Origin: Lentibacillus jeotgali
GTDB lineage: Bacteria; Bacillota; Bacilli; Bacillales; Amphibacillaceae
Assembly (NCBI RefSeq): GCF_000224785.1
Contig: NZ_AGAV01000019.1
Location: 1-64,000, forward strand
DNA length: 64,000 nt
Direction of reading: 5' to 3'
Made by a program: the position numbers and the translations under genes. Below are positions 44,759 through 52,471 of the stretch, in pieces. The notes under the pieces are model-generated. The model did no database searches. It saw nothing but the letters and a program-made list of their open reading frames with translations, and was not told where the DNA came from. Numbering within the stretch: the stretch's first letter is position 1; every line of letters begins with the position of its first letter.

Positions 44759-47302
44759 TTGAATAATTGGAGTAAGTATTTGGTGCTGATACCCATTTTG
44801 TTGCTGTGTCTGTCAGCGTTAAATGGCATCAGCAATGTATCAGCAGCAGATGAAGAAGAACTTACGGTTAACCCTAAACCACAGGAAGTGAATAGAACGG
44901 GTAAAGGCTTTCCTTTGACACCCAAAGTTGGCGTTGTAGTAGGGGAAGGGACGGATGAACAGGCAGTCAATGAAGTCATTAGCGCTCTGGAAAACGCAGA
45001 TGTGAAATCGATCATCCAAAAAAATCCAGGTGAAAAAGTAAATACGCCTGTAACTATTTTTATAGGCGGCCCTTCCGAAAATCAAGGTTCTGTAAATGCT
45101 CTGGAACGGCATGGTGTACAAGGACCGGAAGAACTGGCGGACGAAGGCTACGTTCTGTATGCACATAAGAAAAATAAGCAAATCGTTCTTGCCGGGAAAG
45201 ATAAGACCGGAACCTATTATGCTGCTAAAACATTCAGCCAAATAATCAAGGAACGAACCGGCAGGGATTGGATACCTCAGGTGGAAATCCGTGACTGGCC
45301 GGAGATGCCGATTCGCGGGTCGATTGAAGGTTTTTACGGTCCGCCATGGACACATGAGGACAGATTGAGCCAGCTGGAATTTTACGGTGAGAATAAGATG
45401 AACACATATATTTACGCACCTAAAGATGACCCATATCACCGGGAAAACTGGCGCGAGCCTTATCCTGAGGGAGAATTGACACGTATAAAGGAACTGGTAG
45501 ATACGGCAAACGAAAATCATGTAAATTTCACTTTCTCTTTGTCACCCGGTCAATCAATCTGCTACTCAGGCGACGAGGATTTTGGATTGCTGAAGCAGAA
45601 AATGGAGCAAATGTGGGATCTGGGTGTCCGGTCTTATGCCATTTTCTTGGATGATATCAGTAAAAATCTGCACTGTGACAAGGATCAGGAGAAATTCGGT
45701 GACGAAGAGGCTCCGGTTGCTGCAGCCCATGCCTATCTGCTGAACCGGTTTTCCGAGGAATTTATCCAGACGCATGAAGGAGCGGAGCGATTGATCATGG
45801 TTCCGACAGATTACTCCGGTAATGGCACAACCGATTACCGTGAGCAATTTGCTGACATGCTTAATGATGACACCATAGTTATGTGGACTGGCCCGAAAGT
45901 GGTTTCCGAACAAATCACTTCAGAAGGAACGGAAAAGGTCTGGGATATTTTTCAGCATGACTTGTTGCTGTGGGATAATTATCCGGTAAACGATTTTGAC
46001 CGCAACAGTCTGTTCTTTGGCCCGCTCGTTAAACGGGATGCTGATATAGTGGAACACGGCGTTGTTGGTTTAACATCAAACCCAATGAATGAGGCAGAAG
46101 CTTCAAAAATACCACTGTATACAATTGCGGACTATACATGGAATCCTGCTGACTATGAACCTAAGCAATCATGGGAGCGCAGCATTCAGTCGTTTGGCGG
46201 TGATGCAGCAGACGTACTCAGAAAGTTTGCCGAGAATTCCTATTCCTCACCGCTTAATGAAAAAGAATCCCTGACATTGACACCATTAATCGAGGATTTC
46301 TGGCGGGCTTATGTATCTGATAATGCTGAAGAAGAAGCGGACGCACTTAGGGATGAATTCAGGAATCTGCAGAGTGTTCCGGGAAAACTTCGGCAGCAGA
46401 TGGATAATGACAAATTCATTGAGGAAATAGACCCTTACTTGGATAAATTGGAACTTTACGGTGAAGCCGGCGAGGCTGCAGTTAACTATCTTACGGAACA
46501 AAAAGAAGGTCAATCGGATAAGAGATACAGGGAAAAACTTATGACGTTATTTAACCAATTCGAAAAAATCCCGCAAAAAATGGGACAAGGCGTTATAAAG
46601 CCATTTTTGATTAAAAGCGTGCTGACATTGCCATCATTGGAAATGACATTGCAACCGCAAATTGATGCATTCTGGGAGCAATATAATGGTAATGATGCCG
46701 ACCAGGCTTCAGAGGAACTGATTGCTACGTTTGAAAATCTGCAGCAAGTCGCTGTAAATGCTCGCAAAAGTATTGATCATGAAGGTTTTCTTGAAGCGGC
46801 TAACCCATATTTAAATAATCTTGATGTCTATGGGAATGCAGGTGAAGTTGCTGTTAAGTATCTAATGGCAAAGAAAAACGGACAGGCAGATCAAGCAAAT
46901 GAATATCAGGCTCAACTGAGAGATTTAATGATCCAGGTTAATAAAATGCCGCAAAAGATTGGTGAGCAAGTGATTAAACCATTCCTGATCGATAGTATGT
47001 GGGGTGAGCTCAATGTTGTCGAGTACCGCGAGCTGGATGGTGTTAACACGTCCCGCGGGGGTGGAGAATTGATTCAATATACGCCTGAACATGGTGAATC
47101 CACCGGAACAAATCAGTGGGGCTACGAAGTAACGGTTGTTGATGGTACCGTTACAAAGCGTGGCGGCAACGATTCCGAAATCCCCGACAACGGCTATGTG
47201 CTGAGTATCCATGCGAATGACTGGCTTCGTGATTATGCAATGCCTGGAGCAACTATCCAAATAGAAGACGGTACTGTACTGATTACGAAGTCAGAGGAGT
47301 AG
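44759..47302 (+). CDS. Secreted GH84 beta-N-acetylglucosaminidase with a duplicated helical module
   Basis: An 847-residue exported enzyme. A Sec signal peptide covers residues 1-29 (cleavage near SNVSA-A). Residues ~36-175 are the GH20b-like domain, ~180-480 the GH84 barrel with IRGSIEGFYGPPW and catalytic Asp pair D298-D299 in FLDDIS, as in NagJ. Two copies of a ~110-residue helical module follow (about 511-621 and 636-745), then a ~100-residue beta-rich C-terminal domain. It removes GlcNAc from glycans outside the cell by substrate-assisted catalysis. The start is TTG 44759 after AGAGGAGGCG; earlier relatives are often called hyaluronidase. Confidence 0.86.
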   Translation: MNNWSKYLVLIPILLLCLSALNGISNVSAADEEELTVNPKPQEVNRTGKGFPLTPKVGVVVGEGTDEQAVNEVISALENADVKSIIQKNPGEKVNTPVTIFIGGPSENQGSVNALERHGVQGPEELADEGYVLYAHKKNKQIVLAGKDKTGTYYAAKTFSQIIKERTGRDWIPQVEIRDWPEMPIRGSIEGFYGPPWTHEDRLSQLEFYGENKMNTYIYAPKDDPYHRENWREPYPEGELTRIKELVDTANENHVNFTFSLSPGQSICYSGDEDFGLLKQKMEQMWDLGVRSYAIFLDDISKNLHCDKDQEKFGDEEAPVAAAHAYLLNRFSEEFIQTHEGAERLIMVPTDYSGNGTTDYREQFADMLNDDTIVMWTGPKVVSEQITSEGTEKVWDIFQHDLLLWDNYPVNDFDRNSLFFGPLVKRDADIVEHGVVGLTSNPMNEAEASKIPLYTIADYTWNPADYEPKQSWERSIQSFGGDAADVLRKFAENSYSSPLNEKESLTLTPLIEDFWRAYVSDNAEEEADALRDEFRNLQSVPGKLRQQMDNDKFIEEIDPYLDKLELYGEAGEAAVNYLTEQKEGQSDKRYREKLMTLFNQFEKIPQKMGQGVIKPFLIKSVLTLPSLEMTLQPQIDAFWEQYNGNDADQASEELIATFENLQQVAVNARKSIDHEGFLEAANPYLNNLDVYGNAGEVAVKYLMAKKNGQADQANEYQAQLRDLMIQVNKMPQKIGEQVIKPFLIDSMWGELNVVEYRELDGVNTSRGGGELIQYTPEHGESTGTNQWGYEVTVVDGTVTKRGGNDSEIPDNGYVLSIHANDWLRDYAMPGATIQIEDGTVLITKSEE

Positions 47303-47344
47303 ACAAAACCTCATCTGCCTGTGGTAAGGCAGATGGGGTTTTGT
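47303..47344 (+). terminator. Terminator of the GH84 gene
   Basis: An 18-bp stem (47303-47320 with 47327-47344) starting just after the stop codon, with the T-run forming its right arm and the A-run its left arm. Confidence 0.75.
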
Positions 47345-47415
47345 GGTGTTATTCAAAAACAGAGCAGTATACTGGTGGGCTGCTCTGTTAGCTTTGAAAG
47401 ATACTAGGAGTTCTG

Positions 47416-47489
47416 GACTTGTGCGACGACAGCCTAAACTCGTGCGGCGGAAGCCTAAAACTCGTGCGAGAGCAGACCCAAATCGCGCA
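47416..47489 (-). repeat. Short array of the 21-bp repeat family, reversed orientation
   Basis: Four degenerate copies of a (G/A)ACTYGTGCG box start at 47416, 47437, 47459 and 47480, spaced 21, 22 and 21 bp. It is the reverse complement of the CGCACAAGTT box of the larger array at 49652. The surrounding 47345-47564 has no gene. Confidence 0.7.
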
Positions 47490-47564
47490 TGAAACCTGTA
47501 TTTAAGTGAGCGCGCAAACACCTATCCTTAAGCAAGTCTCTGATATCAAATCAATGTGATTTCG

Positions 47565-47936
47565 TTAACGGTGCAATCTTCCCAGCTGTTTAAAATATCG
47601 CTCATCATACCCCATTCGTTCGGATGCTTCTTTTCCAGCTGCCATGACTTTTTTTTTGATGTGGGGGGTTTTGTTGTTTGTCATCCGCTGAAGCGGTCCG
47701 ACCACTGTGATCGCACTGATAACTTTTCCGGTATGGTCACGGATTGTTGCGGCAACTGATTTAATGCCTTCCCGAAATTCTTCTGTACTGATAGCGTAGC
47801 CGTCTTCGCGGACAGCTGCCAGACGGCTGCGCAATTCATCCGGGTTGGTAATGCTGTTTTCAGTGTGAGCTTCCAATCCTTTATTAATCACTTCCTCTAC
47901 GGCACCGCCTTCATCATAAGCAAGCATTACTTTCCC
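47565..47936 (-). pseudogene. IclR-family regulator remnant, C-terminal effector domain only
   Basis: The readable frame gives about 123 residues matching the second half of an IclR ligand-binding domain (GKVMLAYDEGG at its left edge, then ISTEEFREGIKSVAATIRDHTGKVISAITVVGP). A full IclR protein has about 250 residues and an N-terminal winged helix, both missing. Homology stops abruptly at 47936, with a stop codon immediately before GKVM, where the divergent MFS fragment begins. A deletion probably removed the 5' parts of both genes. Confidence 0.78.
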
Positions 47937-48322
47937 TTAACTTGTGGCATATGGGCATCTTTCTTATTGAGCGGTACCGGCCTGCTCCTCACGTATTATG
48001 AGGCATCACCGCTGGTCTGGCTGATGATCATCATGTCGATTCTTGGCATGAGCCAGGGGTTTAATAATATCACGACACAAACGGCACTTTTTGAGAATGT
48101 GCGTCCGGAAGAAACCGGATCGGCATCCGGGCTGTACCAGACAAGCCGTTATATTGGAGCCATACTATCTTCCAGTCTACTGGGTCTTACGTTTAACGAG
48201 CATATGGATACTGGCCACTTGCATCTGGTTGCGCTGATCTGTTTTGCTTTCTGTATCGGAGTGGTTTGCTGGTGATGAAACTACCGGCGAGGAAGGAAGC
48301 GAAACGTATTGGCTCAAATTAA
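47937..48322 (+). pseudogene. MFS (DHA2/EmrB-like) transporter remnant
   Basis: About 125 codons encode the last membrane helices of a drug:H+ antiporter (LTCGIWASFLLSGTG..., then NNITTQTALFENVRPEETGSASGLYQTSRYIGAILSSSLLG). The first ~350 residues and the start codon are missing. Near the end, frame 1 stops at TGA 48273, while the next frame continues as GLLVMKLPARKEAKRIGSN to 48322, so a frameshift has also occurred. The fragment begins exactly where the IclR remnant ends. Confidence 0.78.
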
Positions 48323-48606
48323 TAGCAACAGCATCGATGAGAAACGACTATTTTCATAGATAATGATAAAATTTCATAATCAGGCGGATTGCTGTATATC
48401 TAGGAGAAATTATTGAATAAAGCCATTTAGATTCTGTTATCGTGTGAATGATTTTTTATACTTGCAATATCTTTAAAATACTAATTAGGTCAAATGTACT
48501 ATCTTTGATATGATAACAAGAGTTGTCTTTTTCCAGGGGTGATTTACTCACGATTCTGAATTCCCTGGAGATGTACAAGTATAAAATCATTTAAGGGGGT
48601 ATTATT

Positions 48607-49569
48607 ATTTTTGGAGATCGTAAATTTAAATTTGGTTTGGCGGTCTTTGGCCTTGTCCTCATCATGTTTCTAGCTGCATGCGGTGGAGGTAGCGGGGAAG
48701 CAGAAAACTCCGGTTCTTCAAATGATGAAGGCTCAGAAGAAACAAGTGAAGGACCAGAAGTGGGGCAGAAAGAATTGACCCAGCCTTACGTGGCATGGGC
48801 AAGGGAGACGGTTAGTACACATATGCTTGGAGCACTGCTTGAAATGGTCGGCTACAATGTTGAGTTGAAACAGGTAGAGGCAGGGGCGATGTGGTCCAGT
48901 GTTGCCGATGGCTCAGCTGATTTCCATACATCCGCATGGCTGCCAGCAACACATGCTCCGTACTGGGAAAAATACAGCGAAGATATTGTTAAAGTCAAGC
49001 AAGTTCTTGATAAGGCACCATTGGCTCTGGGTGTCCCGAGCTACATGGAAGATATCAATTCAATTGAAGATTTGAAGGGTAATGAGGAACTTGGTAAGTC
49101 GGTCGACTGGACTGTTACTGGAATTGATCCAGGAGCCGGGATTATGCAAAATACCCAAGAGGCATTTGAGGCGTATGGTCTCGACAATTGGGAACTGACA
49201 TCAAGCTCAGAAGCGGCAATGCTTACGACACTGCAGTCAGCCGCTGAGAATAAAGAGCCGATTATTGTACCGCTTTGGAAGCCGCATTGGATTTTCGGAA
49301 CAATGGATTTGAAAATGCTTGAGGATCCAAAGGAAGTCTATGGCGGAGAAGGTGACCAGATCTATACGGTAGCACGCAAAGGTTTGAAAGAAGACGCTCC
49401 AAGAGCCTACAAAGTGCTCGAGCAATATAATGAAAACTATGATATGATTAACGAAATGATGCCGAAAGTTCATGCGGAAGATCAGGATCCTGCAAAAGTC
49501 GTTCAGGACTATATTGAGAATAACCCTGATCAAGTTGATAAATGGCTTGAAGGCATACCAAGAGAATAA
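48607..49569 (+). CDS. OpuAC-type glycine betaine-binding lipoprotein (orphan)
   Basis: A substrate-binding protein with a lipoprotein signal ending FLAAC followed by GGGSGEAENSGSS, then an OpuAC/ProX domain (WARETVSTHMLGALLEMVGYNVEL; SADFHTSAWLPATHAPYWEKY; LWKPHWIFG with several Trp for a betaine cage). It binds glycine betaine or a related osmolyte outside the membrane. A TTG at 48637 would lack the basic n-region; the AAGGGGG at 48593-48599 and the residues GDRKFKFG point to an ATT start at 48607. No ATPase or permease partner is adjacent, so it must serve a system elsewhere. Confidence 0.75.
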   Translation: MFGDRKFKFGLAVFGLVLIMFLAACGGGSGEAENSGSSNDEGSEETSEGPEVGQKELTQPYVAWARETVSTHMLGALLEMVGYNVELKQVEAGAMWSSVADGSADFHTSAWLPATHAPYWEKYSEDIVKVKQVLDKAPLALGVPSYMEDINSIEDLKGNEELGKSVDWTVTGIDPGAGIMQNTQEAFEAYGLDNWELTSSSEAAMLTTLQSAAENKEPIIVPLWKPHWIFGTMDLKMLEDPKEVYGGEGDQIYTVARKGLKEDAPRAYKVLEQYNENYDMINEMMPKVHAEDQDPAKVVQDYIENNPDQVDKWLEGIPRE

Positions 49570-49574
49570 TTAAG

Positions 49575-49611
49575 AAAAGGAACAGGGAGGTTGAAGCATT
49601 CCTGTTCCTTT
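49575..49611 (+). terminator. Terminator after the OpuAC-type gene
   Basis: AAAGGAACAGG (49576-49586) pairs with CCTGTTCCTTT (49601-49611), followed by a short T-rich stretch. Confidence 0.65.
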
Positions 49612-49651
49612 ATTGTTGTGATGAATTTAAGGCTGCGCGCCGGAATTTCCC

Positions 49652-49861
49652 CGCACAAGTTGTTACAGTCGTCGCACAAGTTTGGAAGACTGTCGCACAA
49701 GTTCTTGAGTTTCCTGCTCAAGTTAAGGCCATTCCCGCACAAGTTGATGGGGTTTTCGCATAAGTTTACGACGATTCCGCACAAGTTAGTTCCCGTCTCG
49801 CACATCTCTAAAGACGTCCCGCTCAACTCCACACGTTTTCTGCACAAGCCGGAGCTATCCT
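49652..49861 (+). repeat. Ten-copy 21-bp-period repeat array
   Basis: The box CGCACAAGTT or a close variant starts at 49652, 49673, 49694, 49715, 49736, 49757, 49778, 49799, 49820 and 49841, exactly 21 bp apart; the 11 bases between boxes vary. Degenerate outliers follow at 49884, 49915 and 49936. Both strands stay open over the array because 21 is seven codons (minus strand: repeated NLCG-like heptads; plus strand: SHKF-like heptads), but neither reading has a ribosome site. Together with its flanks it fills the 49612-49984 gap. Confidence 0.88.
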
Positions 49862-49984
49862 CCATTTAATTTGACGATTTTCCCGCACAAATTGGCGTAT
49901 TTGCTTTCTCCGGACGCATTTAGATCGGTCTTCTCCGCGTTCTAAAGCTCCTGCATGAGTTGAAGCAACACCCGTGCGCTTAAA

Positions 49985-50530
49985 TCATCCTTTATTCAGC
50001 ATCTCGCTGAAATTTTTCACAGCTTTTTCTACAACGGCTAAAGTTACTTCGTCCGTCAGCTTGCCGTCTTCATCAAATTTATCATGAGCCTGTGTGATGA
50101 GAACTTCACTTTGAGAAGGTGGCAGGACACTTGCAGATAAGCCTGGAGCGCTCAATATGCGCCGTAAGTCCATTTGGGCGCGGATTGTTCCCATCAGACT
50201 GATTGATGCGCCAACAACCATGACTGGTTTGCCGATCATCGGGCGTTCGCCGCGTGATAGCCAGTCCAGACTGTTCTTTAGGACACCTGGAACAGACCAG
50301 TTATATTCAGGTGTGGAAATAAGGACACCGTCACATTCGGCAATTTGATTTTTAAACGTTTTGACCACCTCGGGCGGATCGAGTTCTTCTACCTGATTAA
50401 ACAGTGGCAGCTTGCCGATTTTGACAATTTCCAAATCAAAGTCATTTGCGTAACGTTCCTTGATGTTTTCCAGCAGCAAATTGTTGTACGAATCCTCACG
50501 AATACTGCCGGAGATACCTGCAATTCGCAT
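49985..50530 (-). CDS. NAD(P)H-dependent FMN reductase
   Basis: A 181-residue flavodoxin-like reductase of the ChrR/azoreductase family. GISGSIREDSYN binds the FMN phosphate, TPEYNWSVPGVLKNSLDWLSR is the family signature and GASISLMGTIRAQMDLRRIL contacts the flavin. It reduces quinones, azo dyes or chromate, or supplies reduced FMN. GTGAGG precedes the ATG at 50530. Supplying FMNH2 to a sulfonate monooxygenase is one possibility, but no such enzyme is present here. Confidence 0.85.
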   Translation of the reverse strand: MRIAGISGSIREDSYNNLLLENIKERYANDFDLEIVKIGKLPLFNQVEELDPPEVVKTFKNQIAECDGVLISTPEYNWSVPGVLKNSLDWLSRGERPMIGKPVMVVGASISLMGTIRAQMDLRRILSAPGLSASVLPPSQSEVLITQAHDKFDEDGKLTDEVTLAVVEKAVKNFSEMLNKG

Positions 50531-50792
50531 TTATCCAGCCTCACTTTATACAAAAGTAATAATTATTATAATTTTTATCTTATCATATCCGTTTTAGGAC
50601 TAAAATACAAAGGGTTCAGGAGAAGTGAGTCTTAACATTGCAAAAGCTGAATTTTGTCATAAGAATCCTCCTCCCACCCCTCGCATATATTCAATAAGGG
50701 GCAGGTCAAATCGTTGCAATAATGTTTGAATTATGGAAAAATCAGAAATAGATACATAGACAAGTTGACCACTATTCAAGGAGTGAATGCTT

Positions 50793-51746
50793 ATGAAAAT
50801 ACTCGTGACTGAACTGATGTGGCAAGACGGCATTGAAGAACTCAGAAGGCTTGGTTATTCTGTTGATTACGATAGGGAGCTTAGCCGGAAAAGAGAAGAG
50901 TTGCTGAGACTGTTGCCGGATTATGATGCTCTGATTGTACGGAATGAAACGAGGGTCGATCCTGAATTTCTTGATGCTGCGAAAAACGCCAGAGTTATCG
51001 GACGGCTTGGTGTTGGTTTGGATAACATTGATCTGGAAGCGGCAAAAGAACGAAACATCCCGGTGATAGCTGCTAAAAATGCGAATGCCACTTCTGTTGC
51101 GGAATATGTGATGGCAGCAATGCTCGATGCATCCCGACCACTCTCTGATGCCGATGCTGATGTGCGCCGTGGAAACTGGGATCGCAAGTTTTTCACGGGC
51201 TATGAGTTGAATAAGCGGACACTTGGACTTGTCGGAATGGGCGAAATTGCAAACCGTGTAGCCAGGAGGGCAAAAGCGTTTGGCATGGATGTCATTGGCT
51301 ATGACCCGTTCGTTGCGCCTTTTGATCATGTCCTGGCGGAGACGGGAGTCCGTCCGGCGGAGACACTTGATGAACTGCTCAGCGAATCGGATTTTGTCTC
51401 AGTCCATGTTCCGTTGACCAAAGCAACTAAACATATGATCAACAAAGACAATTTTCCACTGATGAAATCGCATGCCTACGTGATCAATTCAGCCAGAGGC
51501 GGTATTGTCCATGAACAGGATCTGATTGAGGCGGTTCAGTCGGAACAGATTGCCGGTGCGTACCTTGACGTGCTTGAAAAGGAACCGGTTGAGAAGGATT
51601 CACCGCTTGCTCGTGAAGAATCCATCCGGTTATCCCCGCACATTGCCGGTTTGACCGATGAAGCGCAGTCCCGGACAGCCATGCTGATCGCACAGGAAGT
51701 TGACAGAGTGCTGAACGGCGGTAAATCGATTTGTGCCGTGGTGTGA
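50793..51746 (+). CDS. D-2-hydroxyacid dehydrogenase, (S)-sulfolactate dehydrogenase (SlcC)-like
   Basis: A 317-residue D-isomer-specific dehydrogenase lacking the ACT domain of SerA. Features are VIGRLGVGLDNIDL, the Rossmann GLVGMGEIANRVARRA, the arginine in NSARGGIVHEQDLIEA and the catalytic His in SPHIAGLT. The start region (KILVTELM...) and DALIVRNETRV resemble, from memory, SlcC of Chromohalobacter, which oxidises (S)-sulfolactate to sulfopyruvate. ATG 50793 is better spaced from AAGGAG than ATG 50787. A general phosphoglycerate or hydroxypyruvate role is also possible. Confidence 0.75.
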   Translation: MKILVTELMWQDGIEELRRLGYSVDYDRELSRKREELLRLLPDYDALIVRNETRVDPEFLDAAKNARVIGRLGVGLDNIDLEAAKERNIPVIAAKNANATSVAEYVMAAMLDASRPLSDADADVRRGNWDRKFFTGYELNKRTLGLVGMGEIANRVARRAKAFGMDVIGYDPFVAPFDHVLAETGVRPAETLDELLSESDFVSVHVPLTKATKHMINKDNFPLMKSHAYVINSARGGIVHEQDLIEAVQSEQIAGAYLDVLEKEPVEKDSPLAREESIRLSPHIAGLTDEAQSRTAMLIAQEVDRVLNGGKSICAVV

Positions 51747-51769
51747 AGTTAAAACAGTTGTAAAGCAGG

Positions 51770-51803
51770 AAATCCATCTGCCTTTCTAAGGGCGGATGGA
51801 TTT
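51770..51803. terminator. Terminator between convergent SlcC-like and RraA genes
   Basis: A 13-bp stem (51770-51782 with 51791-51803, one T-G pair, 8-base loop) whose right arm ends in TTT, with T/A-rich sequence on both sides. Confidence 0.6.
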
Positions 51804-51829
51804 ATAAATTTCGTGAATCAAACTACCGC

Positions 51830-52309
51830 TTAAATCAGCTTTCTCTCTGAAATAACAATTCCGTCTTCATCAGCATATGCAAAATTCCCAGGTTCCCACT
51901 CTACTTCTCCAAATGTCAGGGTGATATCCTTTTCACCTTCTCCATTTTTGTTGCTTTTTAGGGGGTTTGTTCCAAGCGCAAGGAGACCGACGTCCATTTG
52001 GGCAATATCTGCGGAGTCGCGGATGCATCCATAAATAATAACCCCCGCAAGATTGCGGTCTTTTATGATGCTGGCAAGGCGATCACCTAGTAATGCACAA
52101 TTCCTGGATGCTCCACCATCCACAATAAGGATATGACCTTCTGGAATTGTCTCAAGTGATTCTCTTACAAGTACATTATCCTCCCGCACTTTAACAGTGG
52201 AAATCGGGCCGGCGAATGCTTTTTTCATTCCATAGGAAATAAACGGTTGATTGCAGATAGCTAATTCTTTTGAATAGTCATCACATAAATCTGTCGTTTT
52301 AAAACGCAT
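51830..52309 (-). CDS. RraA-like protein / 4-hydroxy-4-methyl-2-oxoglutarate aldolase family
   Basis: A 159-residue RraA-fold protein: MRFKTTDLCDDY, HILIVDGGASRNCALLGDRLASIIKDRNLAGVIIYGCIRD and the C-terminal GNFAYADEDGIVIS. In Gram-positive bacteria lacking RNase E such proteins are usually metal-dependent class II pyruvate aldolases or oxaloacetate decarboxylases; the G-D-x19-R-D metal site is present. The start 52309 follows AAAGGATGG; the frame open to 52378 is longer than the family. Confidence 0.83.
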   Translation of the reverse strand: MRFKTTDLCDDYSKELAICNQPFISYGMKKAFAGPISTVKVREDNVLVRESLETIPEGHILIVDGGASRNCALLGDRLASIIKDRNLAGVIIYGCIRDSADIAQMDVGLLALGTNPLKSNKNGEGEKDITLTFGEVEWEPGNFAYADEDGIVISERKLI

Positions 52310-52471
52310 ATTCTGCCATCCTTTTAACGAATTATAATAGTGGATTACTTTTTTCAAACTTATCCGATATTTATACATCTGTCAAGACGGCTTGCTTATT
52401 CCTTTGAATAGACTCAATACTGGTGTAAGCGATTCGTTTCATCGGAAGGAAAAAGCCTAACGGCAGACTTT

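Noticed and set aside
49652-49861. Possible CRISPR array
   Set aside because: The conserved unit is only 10 bp and the variable part 11 bp, far shorter than CRISPR repeats and spacers, and no cas genes are present.
49530-49869. Overlapping open frames on both strands across the 21-bp array, with NLCG or SHKF heptads
   Set aside because: They exist because the repeat length is a multiple of three; neither has a ribosome site or a sensible start, and they run into neighbouring features.
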